From Dysgonamonadaceae bacterium (lineage in GTDB: Bacteria > Bacteroidota > Bacteroidia > Bacteroidales > Azobacteroidaceae), in contig JAISYU010000018.1 of NCBI GenBank assembly GCA_031269685.1, positions 1 to 39,108 of the forward strand: a stretch of DNA of 39,108 nucleotides, in the 5' to 3' direction. Below, one piece after another: positions 1-9,356 of the stretch (within the stretch, counting starts at the first letter, position 1; each line of letters starts with the position of its first letter). The position numbers and the translations under genes are program-made. The notes under the pieces are model-generated. The model had not been told where the DNA came from. It worked only from the letters and a program-made list of their open reading frames with translations, and made no database searches.

Positions 1-74
1 TGAGAATAGTATTTTATCAGAAAAATATTCTTACCTTTGCCCCCGAATTAAAAAAAGTACAGTTTGGTTCCACT

Positions 75-91
75 GTCACTTCATAAGTGAC
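75..91. other. Inverted repeat GTCACTT-CAT-AAGTGAC downstream of the integrase
   Basis: Perfect 7-bp arms, 3-nt loop, no obvious T tract. Confidence 0.6.
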
Positions 92-135
92 GGACATCAG
101 GGGAGCAAACGCGGTAAAAACTTCAACCGATGTAC

Positions 136-1290
136 TTAACCAGACCGCCTCTTACCTTCAATACCCGTCATCGAGAACATTCCGGCTATCCGCCGGTTAG
201 CCTTCGCTACGTCGCCCGAATCCAGATGATTGAGGTAAATTTGCGTCGTACGTTCGCAGTGATGCCCAAGCGCAGAACTTACAACCGTCACCGACTCACC
301 GCTATTGTTGGCAAACGACGCCCACGAATGGCGAGCCACGTGGAACGTAACCGGCTGAACAACACCCGCCGCCTTCGCTGCGACTTTCAACTTGCGATTC
401 ATCGACGACAGCGCCGAACAATACTGCGAATACTCGTCACGATTGTCAACATTCGGCGCAACAAATGGGAAAAAATACGGCGAATCGGAAGATATTCCGC
501 GATAAAAATCCATTATCGCCTCCATCTCACGGTTAATAAACACAACCACATCCTTGCCCGTCTTACGACGCCGGTAAACGATCTTGTTCCCGTAAATGTC
601 GCTCTTTCTGAGGAAATAAGCATCGACAAACGACATACCCTGCGCGTAAAAGCAAAACATAAACATACGCAACACATCGCCCAATCCAACAACATACTTT
701 CTTTCAGCCGTCGCTGTGCATGATTGCTCCTTCGTCGCCGCCGCTTCTGCCTGTCTTGCACGCTCCCTGATCTTCTCCGCACGTGTCTTGCGCTTGGTCG
801 AGTGTGCAACATCTCTCATTGTGCACGATTGCTCCTTCGTCGCCGCCGTTTCTGCCTGTCTTGCGCGCTCCCTGATCTTCTCTGCGCGGGTCTTGCGCTT
901 ACTTGAGGATGCTTTGCGGTAAACCTCAGTATGCCGTGCAAGTTTCCGCATCTCATCCTCGCTCAGCGCGCGCTTTGCAGTCCTCGCAACGCCGGTGTAA
1001 ACGTTAGCGAACGGATTATCCGTCGGCGTCTCAATCAACTTTGCAATTACCGCACGGTTATTGATAACCCGCAGGTTACGCATGTAGAACGACACAGTGT
1101 TCTTCGCCAGACCCCTGTCCATAAGCCACTTCTCATAGCGCTTAATCTGCCCCGCCTCAATGTCGGTGAACATCGGCTGTCGCCCAAGGAACAACTCGTA
1201 CGATTTGAACGCAGTAACATAAGCCCTCGCCGTACGCAACTGCCCGCAACCTTCCTTTTCATCGGAAATATTCTTTACAAATGATACCAT
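136..1290 (-). CDS. Tyrosine recombinase / phage-type integrase (Bacteroidetes family)
   Basis: 384 aa ORF; C-terminal HVARHSWAS (HxxR), LGHHCERTTQIYL (H...Y) and RRRKTGK; N-terminal core-binding-like domain; internal 35-aa duplication. Confidence 0.92.
   Translation of the reverse strand: MVSFVKNISDEKEGCGQLRTARAYVTAFKSYELFLGRQPMFTDIEAGQIKRYEKWLMDRGLAKNTVSFYMRNLRVINNRAVIAKLIETPTDNPFANVYTGVARTAKRALSEDEMRKLARHTEVYRKASSSKRKTRAEKIRERARQAETAATKEQSCTMRDVAHSTKRKTRAEKIRERARQAEAAATKEQSCTATAERKYVVGLGDVLRMFMFCFYAQGMSFVDAYFLRKSDIYGNKIVYRRRKTGKDVVVFINREMEAIMDFYRGISSDSPYFFPFVAPNVDNRDEYSQYCSALSSMNRKLKVAAKAAGVVQPVTFHVARHSWASFANNSGESVTVVSSALGHHCERTTQIYLNHLDSGDVAKANRRIAGMFSMTGIEGKRRSG
716..901. repeat. Tandem duplication, 105-bp period, inside the integrase ORF
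   Basis: gtgca(t/c)gattgctccttcgtcgccgcc...gtcttgcgctt at 716 and again at 821, about 80 nt similar with about 6 mismatches; protein KRKTRAEKIRERARQAE(T/A)AATKEQSCT twice. Confidence 0.95.
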
Positions 1291-1318
1291 ATATCACAAT
1301 ATTAGAAATAAATATTGT

Positions 1319-1345
1319 GCAAGGTACGATATTTTGGGGAGATAT
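1319..1345. repeat. 27-nt dispersed repeat copy 1 (gcaaggtacgatattttggggagatat)
   Basis: 25/27 identical to 10664-10690; both flanked by AATAT...ATATT inverted arms. Confidence 0.8.
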
Positions 1346-1405
1346 GGTGAAGAGAGACGCAAGGATTATCTCAGTAGCGGGTTGTTTTATCTGCTGCTGT
1401 TCGGT

Positions 1406-2539
1406 TCACTTGATTTTCTCGTAGTACCGTGTTTGATAATCCGGCAATGCTTCGGGGTGGAATATTTTCACGAAGTCTTTGAGGATCATGTCGGGGTGCG
1501 TCGGCAGGTCTTCGTAATAAGTGACGTTGTTGAGGTTTGCCGCGTAGATGTTGCCTTTCCGGTAGGCGTCAAAGAGGGTGTATTTAGGATTGTCGGCGGC
1601 AAGCGTTTCTTTTGTCATCCGGTGCGGGGAATTATATTTGATGAGCCAGAAGTCGGATTGTCCCGCTTTTTCGAGTACGGTTTCAAATGTCAGTCCGATA
1701 GATCCTGTGTTTGTGTCGTTGCTCCAGATATATTCTGCGCCGGCGTCGCGAAAGAGGTGGGCGACGTAAGAGTTGCCGCCCGGCTGCCACCAGATACCGC
1801 TATATATGGTTTCGGAAAATACTGTCGGGCGATGTTCGGCTACATTCGCGGACAGGGTCTGCAGGTCGCGGTAACGACTGACGGTTTCGGCGAACAGGGA
1901 GTCTGCTGTTGCGCGGCGGTCAAAGAATGTTGCGTAGAACCTGATCCATTCGGCTCTTCCGAGCGGCGATGATTCCAGGTGATCGATACATTTTATGGTT
2001 GGTACATTTGCTACCGTCGCCCTTCCGCTGACTGTTTCTTCGATCGGGGTGGCGAAGATGGCTTCAGGGTCGAGCAGCATTATTTTTTCCAGGTCGGGGT
2101 TGGCGGCTTTTCCGGTGTCGGTGATTTTATTCTGGGCGATTCTTTGGCTGATGAGGGGTATGTTGATGTATTGCGGTTCACAGACTCCGACTATTGTTTC
2201 GATAGATCCGATTTCGGCAATGAAACTGCATTGTACTGCGCCGGCACTGATGATACGGGTCAGTGGAGTGCGGATTAGCGTACCTTCCGGCAGGTTGCCC
2301 GGTAAGGGTTTGCTTTTTGGTACGAGGATATACTTTTCGATTATTTCTTCCGTGCGGCGTGGATTTATGAGAGTGATTACGGTATAAGTTTCGCGGGTTT
2401 CTATTTTGAAGTTCCCTGCATAGCGTACACTGTCGGCAGTTGCAGTGGAAGTGTTTCCCGTAGCGCGTTGCGTTTTATTTCCGCCGGTGCAGGAAATAAG
2501 GATAGAGAGCAGGATCGTTATCAGCACTGTGTTCTTCAT
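1406..2539 (-). CDS. ABC transporter substrate-binding lipoprotein, BtuF/FepB-like (cobalamin or iron-siderophore type)
   Basis: Lipobox-like LLSILISC; GSIETIVGVCEPQYINIP, LDPEAIFATPIEE and IWWQPGGNSYVAHLFRDAGAEYIW are typical of periplasmic-binding proteins. Confidence 0.8.
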   Translation of the reverse strand: MKNTVLITILLSILISCTGGNKTQRATGNTSTATADSVRYAGNFKIETRETYTVITLINPRRTEEIIEKYILVPKSKPLPGNLPEGTLIRTPLTRIISAGAVQCSFIAEIGSIETIVGVCEPQYINIPLISQRIAQNKITDTGKAANPDLEKIMLLDPEAIFATPIEETVSGRATVANVPTIKCIDHLESSPLGRAEWIRFYATFFDRRATADSLFAETVSRYRDLQTLSANVAEHRPTVFSETIYSGIWWQPGGNSYVAHLFRDAGAEYIWSNDTNTGSIGLTFETVLEKAGQSDFWLIKYNSPHRMTKETLAADNPKYTLFDAYRKGNIYAANLNNVTYYEDLPTHPDMILKDFVKIFHPEALPDYQTRYYEKIK

Positions 2540-3652
2540 TGTTCTTTCCCTCCGAATACCATGAGGTAGGCTTTTATGAATCCGTCTATATCGCCGTTCA
2601 TGACTGCCGTCACGTTCGTGGTCTGGTAATCGGTGCGATGGTCTTTTACCCGCCTGTCATCGAATACATAGGAGCGGATTTGCGATCCCCATTCAATCTT
2701 TTTCTTACCGGCTTCGATCTTTGCTGTGGCTTTGCGTCGGCGTTCGAGTTCGAGTTCGTAGAGTTGTGATTTCAGTAGCCGGATAGCATTGTCCTTGTTT
2801 CCGAACTGGGAACGGGATTCGGTGTTTTCGATTATTATTTCCTTTATCTCTCCCGTGTCCGGGTCGTAGTGGTTGTAATGCAGCCGTACTCCGGTTTCTA
2901 CTTTGTTGACGTTTTGCCCGCCTGCGCCGGAAGACCGGAAGGTGTCCCAAGTTATATCGCCCTGCTTGATTTCTATATCTATCGTGTCGTCGACCAGCGG
3001 GACTACTGCTACCGAAGTGAATGATGTCATTCGTTTACCTTGAGCATTATATGGTGATACTCTGACGAGGCGGTGTACACCGTTTTCGCTTTTCAGATAC
3101 CCGAATGCGTAGTCGCCTTCTATTTGTATCGTTATGGATTTGATGCCTGCATCGTCGCCTTCGAGTTGGTTGGTTACGGTTACTTTATATCCTTTGGATT
3201 CGCACCATCTGCTGTACATCCGGTATAGCATTTCCGCCCAGTCCTGTGCTTCCGTTCCTCCCGCGCCGGCATTTATCTTTAGTACGGCGCCGAGATGATC
3301 TTCCTCCTGTTGCAGCATATTCTTCGCTTCGAGATTTTCGAGAAGAGCGATAGCATGACGGTAGGCTTCGTCCACTTCCTGCTCGGATGTAATCCCTTCT
3401 TTTTGGAAATCGAAAGCGAGTTGCAGTTCGTCGGTAGCAGCCTTAACTTCGCTGTATGCGGAGATCCAGGATTTTATCTCGCCTATCTTCCGCATCTGCG
3501 CTTCGGCGCACTTCGGATCATCCCAGAACTCAGGCGCATGTGTGCGGATTTCTTCTTCTTCTAATTGGATTTTGCGGGCATCGACGTCAAAGATACCCCC
3601 TCAGCGCTTGCTCGCGCTCCAATACATTGCGTAATTGGTCTGTCGTTATCAT
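2536..3652 (-). CDS. prfB: Peptide chain release factor 2, expressed through +1 programmed frameshift (0-frame 3652-3587, +1 frame 3588-2536)
   Basis: GGQNVNKVETGVR (GGQ motif); upstream AGG GGG TAT CTT TGA C is the canonical RF2 frameshift site; 0-frame MITTDQLRNVLEREQALRGYL* then +1 DVDARKIQLEEEEIRTHAPEFW. Confidence 0.96.
3586..3601 (-). promoter_or_regulatory. RF2 +1 frameshift signal (AGGGGGTATCTTTGAC)
   Basis: Internal SD-like AGGGGG, CTT slippery codon, in-frame TGA at 3589-3587 followed by C. Confidence 0.96.
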
Positions 3653-3671
3653 TCTGTTAAATTTGCGGCTG

Positions 3672-3679
3672 CAAAGGTA
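3672..3679 (-). promoter_or_regulatory. Bacteroidetes -7 promoter element TACCTTTG upstream of prfB
   Basis: caaaggta on + strand, about 20 nt upstream of the prfB start. Confidence 0.6.
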
Positions 3680-3731
3680 GGTTAATTTTACGGGAATACA
3701 AAGACTTTACTGCAGATTAAATATTTTTCAT

Positions 3732-3739
3732 TACCTTTG
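3732..3739 (+). promoter_or_regulatory. Bacteroidetes -7 promoter element TACCTTTG upstream of hexokinase
   Basis: ttacctttgc at 3731-3740, 41 nt before the ATG. Confidence 0.6.
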
Positions 3740-3779
3740 CGACCTCTGATAATAAATTTATATAAAATAATAAAAACAA

Positions 3780-5003
3780 ATGGAAGGTAACATTTTTGAA
3801 CTTAACAGTACGCAATTGAAAGACATTGCACTCTCTCTTCAAACGAAAGTAGAAGAGGGGTTGAAGGTTGATGACGGGGAAATACGCTGTATCCCTACAT
3901 ACATCAATCCGCGAGCCGGCATCGACAACGGTAAGGCGCTTGTACTTGACCTCGGCGGCACAAACTTCCGCGCTGCCGTCGTGGAATTTTGCAACGGTAA
4001 AACTATTGTACATCCGGGTATGAAGGAAAATCTTGCGCCGCTCATGAAGAATCCCAGCTGCACCCGCGACGAACTTTACGCAAAGATGGCAAGCCTTATC
4101 GGTTCGCTTAATCTTGAAGGCGTGACGGCTATCGGATACTGCTTTTCATATCCTGGAAAATCCCTGCTCAACGGCGACGCAGAACTTATCCAGTGGACAA
4201 AAGGCGTGAACATAAAAGAGATGGTCGGCAAAGCCGTAGGAGAGCCGCTCCTCGAATACCTTAATTATAATGTAAAAGGCGCGCAGTTCAAAACCATCAA
4301 AGTGATCAACGACACCGTTGCCAGTCTCTTTGCAGGGCTTACAGACAGCAAATCTCAGGCGCATATCGGGCTCATTGTCGGCACGGGAACTAATATGGCG
4401 CCCTTTATTCCTGCAGGCAAGATCCCGAAGTTAGACAGCAATTATAAGGGAACGGGACTTATTCCGGTCAACCTCGAATCGGGGAATTTTAATCCGCCGC
4501 ACCTTACCGTTATCGACGACAAGATAGATAAATACCTCGACACGAAAGGCAGGCAACGATTTGAGAAAGCCATATCAGGCATGTATCTTGGAAGGATTCT
4601 CGAATACCTGTTCTCAAGTGACGAATTTGAAGACAATTTTGACGCCGAGAAACTTACATCGATCATGAGTTATCCTTCGCGATACCGAGAAAAATATGTC
4701 AAGGCTGCTCATTGGGTCTATCAACGGTCTGCAAAACTTGTTGCTGCATCGCTCGCCGGACTTATCCTTGAGATAATCGCTACATACGATAAGTCGGTTA
4801 CCGACATACGCCTTTCGGCAGAGGGCAGTCTTTTCTGGAGCAACGACCGGAATGTACGGAACGCACGGTTTGTATCCTACAAGGATCTTGTCATAGGCGA
4901 ACTTGACAATATACTCAAGGAATTTGAACATGATATAAAAGTTCATGTCGAGCAGAAATCCGATGCCAACCTGATAGGTTCGGCGATCGCTGCGCTGTCA
5001 TAA
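3780..5003 (+). CDS. Hexokinase (eukaryotic-type hexokinase fold)
   Basis: VLDLGGTNFRAAVVEF, GYCFSYPGKS, VGTGTNMAPFIP, ESGNF motifs. Confidence 0.9.
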   Translation: MEGNIFELNSTQLKDIALSLQTKVEEGLKVDDGEIRCIPTYINPRAGIDNGKALVLDLGGTNFRAAVVEFCNGKTIVHPGMKENLAPLMKNPSCTRDELYAKMASLIGSLNLEGVTAIGYCFSYPGKSLLNGDAELIQWTKGVNIKEMVGKAVGEPLLEYLNYNVKGAQFKTIKVINDTVASLFAGLTDSKSQAHIGLIVGTGTNMAPFIPAGKIPKLDSNYKGTGLIPVNLESGNFNPPHLTVIDDKIDKYLDTKGRQRFEKAISGMYLGRILEYLFSSDEFEDNFDAEKLTSIMSYPSRYREKYVKAAHWVYQRSAKLVAASLAGLILEIIATYDKSVTDIRLSAEGSLFWSNDRNVRNARFVSYKDLVIGELDNILKEFEHDIKVHVEQKSDANLIGSAIAALS

Positions 5004-5018
5004 AAAACTCTTCCTCCT

Positions 5019-5918
5019 TTATATTCCCGCTCCGTCGGTCAAATCAGTCCTTAAGGCTTTTGTTTGCAGGATTCGGGAGTTCGGCGGAACACTGTGCGTA
5101 AGCCAGATATTACCGCCTATAATCGTCCCGGCGCCAATGGTAATCCTGCCAAGTATTGAGGAATTGGAGAATACAGTTACACGGTCTTCTATAATCGGGT
5201 GGCGGGGCAGATCAACAGGATGCCCTTCACTATCGTAAGTGAAGTTGCGCGAACCGAGCGTAACGCCTTGGTATAGTGTGACGTGGTTGCCTATTACGGA
5301 TGTCTGCCCGATCACTATGCCCGTGCCGTGATCTATTCCGAAATATTCACCGATTTGAGCCCCTGGATGGATGTCAATGCCGGTTTCGGTGTGGGCAAGT
5401 TCGGTGATTATCCTCGGTATCAAAGGCACTTTCAGGATATACAGTTCATGCGCAATCCTGTAATTAGTGATTGCCTTGATTGCAGGGTAGCAGAAGATGA
5501 CTTCACCGTAACTTTTAGCTGCCGGATCATTGTTGAAGATAGCCTTTACATCAGAAGACATAAGGCGTTTGATCTTTGGGAGGGTACTGAGGAAACGGCA
5601 GGTAATCCCTTTAGCCTTCTCCCTCAACTTCGGCGCATCGGATTCCTTCGCGTCGGGCTGGAAGTTCATCGCATCGTATATTTGCTGGGAAAGCAGGTGA
5701 AATGATTTCTCTACCCCGATGCCGATGTGGTAAACAAGCGAATCTTCGTTGACCAGAGGATTCCCGTAGTAACCGGGAAAGATAACCGATCGAAGACATC
5801 CTATCACTTCAACCATACTCTCAGGCGATGGCAAACGCCGCTCCCTGACAGGAATGTACGGATAGTTGCTGAAATGATTCTCTGTCAGAGCCTGGACTGT
5901 TCTTTGTATATCACTCAT
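5019..5918 (-). CDS. cysE: Serine O-acetyltransferase
   Basis: GIDIHPGAQIGEYFGIDHGTGIVIGQTSVIGNHVTLYQGVTLG hexapeptide repeats; likely start MSDIQRTV at 5918 (ORF opens at 5966). Confidence 0.88.
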   Translation of the reverse strand: MSDIQRTVQALTENHFSNYPYIPVRERRLPSPESMVEVIGCLRSVIFPGYYGNPLVNEDSLVYHIGIGVEKSFHLLSQQIYDAMNFQPDAKESDAPKLREKAKGITCRFLSTLPKIKRLMSSDVKAIFNNDPAAKSYGEVIFCYPAIKAITNYRIAHELYILKVPLIPRIITELAHTETGIDIHPGAQIGEYFGIDHGTGIVIGQTSVIGNHVTLYQGVTLGSRNFTYDSEGHPVDLPRHPIIEDRVTVFSNSSILGRITIGAGTIIGGNIWLTHSVPPNSRILQTKALRTDLTDGAGI

Positions 5919-5984
5919 GTTTGTAATTTTCTGCAAAAGTACATAATAAATCCCAGATATGGGCAAATTAAGATGGCAGGGATG

Positions 5985-7109
5985 TTAATGATTGCCGATC
6001 GAATGATAAAGATTAACAAGGTCAGCCTTGATTGCTTCTGTCAGGAAAAACTCCCGCGCTCGCTGTGCTGCATTCGCTCCCATGGATTTCCTGAGCGTAT
6101 CGTTGGAAAGCAACTGATTGACAGCGTCCGCCAATGCCTGAGAATTGCGATTCCCAACCTCAATACCCGTCTCACCGTCTATGCTTACCCAATTCACACC
6201 GGAAGCGGGGATAGTAAAAGTAACAGCCGGTAGACCACAATACATCGCTTCCGCAAGTGCAATGCCAAATGCCTCGTTGCGGGTAATAGACGGGAAAAGG
6301 AAAACGTCTGATGCATAAAGATAACACCGCAACTCGTCATCATTCAACCGACCGGGGAAATATACGTTAGGCGCACTGCAAGATGCTTTCAACTGTTCGG
6401 TCAAAGGACCACTGCCGGCAATGACAATAACCGCATCACCGGATATTCTAGGCACGGCTTGAAGAAGATACGATAAGCCTTTGTAATGGACATGCCTGCC
6501 GAAAGTGAAAAGAATCTTCCTTCCGCCATATTGTGCACGTATTTTCCCCGTCTCATGCACGTCTTCGTCTTTGGGTACAAGTTTAGCAGCGTTTACGGTA
6601 TTGGGGATGGTCTGTATCTTACTCTTCCATGCAGAAAGCGGCAGGGATCCGTCAATATATGCCGCGCTAGTGGTCAATATACGGTTTGCCCTTGTCAAAA
6701 GGCGTGCTTCAAGGGGCTTATAAAATCTGTAGATAAATCCCTGTTCGACAATATCGGAATGCCAGTGCAGGATAAGCTTCACGTCCTTTGGGAGAAGCAT
6801 CATCAGGTAAACGCTACTCAACGGGTTAGGCGTATGAAAGTGGAGTATGTCCGGTTTATATTCATGGAAAATACGCCTCAGCTCTTTGAAAAATGAGAGC
6901 GAGATAGACTGGCTGAACAGTTTCTTCCACACTCCGCAACGAACGATCCTCACCCCTTCGTACATGGCATCCTCCGTCTCCTGCCTGTCGTTAAAGCATA
7001 TCACTACGTGCCTAAATTCCGGCAATACGGTAACAATACTGTGGCATACGTCTTCAATCCCTCCAACATGTGGCGGATAATAGTTAGGTATATGTAGTAT
7101 CTTTTTCAT
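5985..7109 (-). CDS. Glycosyltransferase family 4
   Basis: NYYPPHVGGIEDVCHSI, FGRHVHYKGLSYLLQA, FPSITRNEAFGIALAEAMYCGLP. Confidence 0.9.
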   Translation of the reverse strand: MKKILHIPNYYPPHVGGIEDVCHSIVTVLPEFRHVVICFNDRQETEDAMYEGVRIVRCGVWKKLFSQSISLSFFKELRRIFHEYKPDILHFHTPNPLSSVYLMMLLPKDVKLILHWHSDIVEQGFIYRFYKPLEARLLTRANRILTTSAAYIDGSLPLSAWKSKIQTIPNTVNAAKLVPKDEDVHETGKIRAQYGGRKILFTFGRHVHYKGLSYLLQAVPRISGDAVIVIAGSGPLTEQLKASCSAPNVYFPGRLNDDELRCYLYASDVFLFPSITRNEAFGIALAEAMYCGLPAVTFTIPASGVNWVSIDGETGIEVGNRNSQALADAVNQLLSNDTLRKSMGANAAQRAREFFLTEAIKADLVNLYHSIGNH

Positions 7110-8416
7110 TGCAAAACGTAATCACGTAATAGTAGAAAAGGTTCGGACAAAAGGAGGAAGATACGGTAAAGAGCGGTACTCATCCAGATAGTTTTCAATA
7201 CGAACCCCGAATAGGAAATACCAACTGTCAGCATCAGCAGCGTAACAACCGTCCGGTTAGGAGGCAGCAGCCTGTCCAAATGCAAGTTAAGCCGATTAAT
7301 CCCGTTAAGCCAGAATGTTGGGAACAAGCCTTTCAGCGTCTCTTTCGGTATTATCAGGAAGAGGGCGAACGAACTTGCCGTCAGGTAGAAGAATATACGA
7401 ATATAATCTATTGACAGCCCGATAAACATCGGCAAAAGGCAAAGAAACTGGAATGACCATACGGCGGCAAACGTCAACCTGTCGTCGGCGGTATAGGCTT
7501 CGGGGCTTTTCCTGAACACAAGGGCGGCGTTAGTTGAGATATAATAAACCGTGAAAACAACCGCCAGCCAGTACCATACTGGCAGTAGGTAATGCTCTTC
7601 CCTGAGGAAGTTTATCCCGAAGTGCCATCGGAAAGTCTCCGTCCCGGACGAATCGAGGAAGGCGAGCGCATTATTACCGGGCAACGGACTCTGCTCAATG
7701 CCCGATACTGCGCACCATGAATCCCAAATAATCTGCGCCGTCTCTCCATTGCCATGAACGCCGGTAACCATCACGAAAGCAATCACCGACGGTAAAAGCG
7801 ATACCGCAGCAAGCAGCGCAGAACCTGCTACCGGAAGCCCACGCTCCTTAACCGACTTATACAGCAGGAAAAACAACGCCGGCAAAGTAAACAGCCCAAA
7901 CACTTCATGCGTCAGTATCATAAACACTGTTATAAGGTTAATCAGCAAAACCTTCACCACCAGCGGCAATCCTGTCCTGCCGTATATCCACAGCACAGGA
8001 ATAAAACAGCAGAACATCAGGAAATCCTTCCTTATCCATACCTCCGACATCACTATCCCGCCGCAGAAAAAACACAAGGGGATAAGGTAAAGCGGATAGC
8101 CCTTTCGCCTGAACATAACCGTAAAGAACCACACTACCGATACGCAACATACAACCGAAATCACCTTAATCGTCCAAACAACATCCACACCCGTCACCCG
8201 CGTAAACCACAGCAGTATCTCGCCCAGCAAACCGCGCCGCACGAACCCACCACTGTAATTAATCAGGAACTCGGAAATCTGGTAAGAGGAGAAGCTCCAT
8301 TCTTCAAACAAATTCTTAATGAAGATGCAGGCAATAGACAGCACAAGCATCCCAAACAGCACTCTCAGCGCCACTTTCCGACGGTCAAACATATCTCCCT
8401 TCATCTGCATAATCAA
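7106..8416 (-). CDS. Polytopic membrane protein, function unknown
   Basis: 436 aa with many hydrophobic helices; 4-bp overlap with the downstream glycosyltransferase. Confidence 0.7.
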   Translation of the reverse strand: MIMQMKGDMFDRRKVALRVLFGMLVLSIACIFIKNLFEEWSFSSYQISEFLINYSGGFVRRGLLGEILLWFTRVTGVDVVWTIKVISVVCCVSVVWFFTVMFRRKGYPLYLIPLCFFCGGIVMSEVWIRKDFLMFCCFIPVLWIYGRTGLPLVVKVLLINLITVFMILTHEVFGLFTLPALFFLLYKSVKERGLPVAGSALLAAVSLLPSVIAFVMVTGVHGNGETAQIIWDSWCAVSGIEQSPLPGNNALAFLDSSGTETFRWHFGINFLREEHYLLPVWYWLAVVFTVYYISTNAALVFRKSPEAYTADDRLTFAAVWSFQFLCLLPMFIGLSIDYIRIFFYLTASSFALFLIIPKETLKGLFPTFWLNGINRLNLHLDRLLPPNRTVVTLLMLTVGISYSGFVLKTIWMSTALYRIFLLLSEPFLLLRDYVLQ

Positions 8417-8984
8417 TCATCTCCCTGTCGCCACGGCTATTTCCGTAAGCATAAATATAATACTCCTTCCGGTCGGGCAAGACTGCCTCCAGACGCTTCA
8501 CTTTCTCCGCACCGTAGCAGTTTGGCGACTTCAGTTTACCGGTCAGTTTGCCGTTCACATCGACATCCGCCTGCGTAGCGAGCACTTCTATGCCGAGCGT
8601 TTCTGCCCATGGTTTAATCCAATTCTCGAACGAAGCGCTGACGATAAACACCATGTCGCCGCGATCGCGATGTTCCAGCAGCATATCCATCACTTCCCGC
8701 CGTATATTCTTTTCCATACTTTCCGAAAACAACCGGCAATACCCGTCAAATTTCTGCAAAGTCCACCCCTTGAAGAACAGCGAAAAGAACACCTCTTTCG
8801 CTCGATGATTACTCATTCCGCCGGCTCGGTAAAGCAGGTAAACCGGAGCAAACAGCGCAAGCCCTGCTGCAAGTTTAGTCTTTCCCTGCGAGAACCGCAT
8901 AAACATCCACAGTGAATCGTGCCTTGTCAGGGTACCGTCGAAATCGAATGTCGCAACCTTTATCATTGATAAAAAGAGGTACAA
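8385..8984 (-). CDS. HAD-superfamily phosphatase, subclass IB
   Basis: FDFDGTLTRHDS, FIVSASFENWI, YGNSRGDREMIDYAD. Confidence 0.88.
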   Translation of the reverse strand: MYLFLSMIKVATFDFDGTLTRHDSLWMFMRFSQGKTKLAAGLALFAPVYLLYRAGGMSNHRAKEVFFSLFFKGWTLQKFDGYCRLFSESMEKNIRREVMDMLLEHRDRGDMVFIVSASFENWIKPWAETLGIEVLATQADVDVNGKLTGKLKSPNCYGAEKVKRLEAVLPDRKEYYIYAYGNSRGDREMIDYADEGRYV

Positions 8985-9356
8985 AGGTAATGAAAAATAA
9001 TGGGATAGTTATTAACTAAGAGTGAAGAACTATGAGTTTGCCCCATAGCACGGTGTCTCTGTTCCCAAGCGTATATTGTCTCTATACGCCGTCGTAAGAT
9101 ACTTTTATCTCTTAACGTTTAGTTTTCAATTAATAGAACTGTCTGTCCGGTCGTAATTAGCGAAGTATTATTTTTTCCGGTTGTTTGTCATAATATTATA
9201 TGACGGGCAATTCCAATTGCAATTTCTAATAATTTTTCTTGAAATGCGAAAGGAATGAAAAAATTAAACTGAATATTTTTGTGTTGGTTATTGTCCGGTA
9301 CAAAAAAAAGTTGCACCTTTGTAGAGCCAAAAACAAGTACTTCTTTTAATATCATT

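Noticed and set aside
31-91. TTACCTTTGC plus hairpin at 75-91 as an attachment site or promoter for a + strand gene
   Set aside because: The motif matches both the promoter consensus and, loosely, the CTnDOT-type GTAnnTTTGC core, but there is no partner site, no -33 TTTG and no + strand gene to support either.
130-1284. Plus-strand ORFs antisense to the integrase (197, 117, 68, 60 aa)
   Set aside because: Complement of a well-supported coding region; Arg/His-rich compositions typical of shadow ORFs.
2705-2950. 81-aa minus-strand ORF within prfB
   Set aside because: Alternate frame of a conserved coding sequence.
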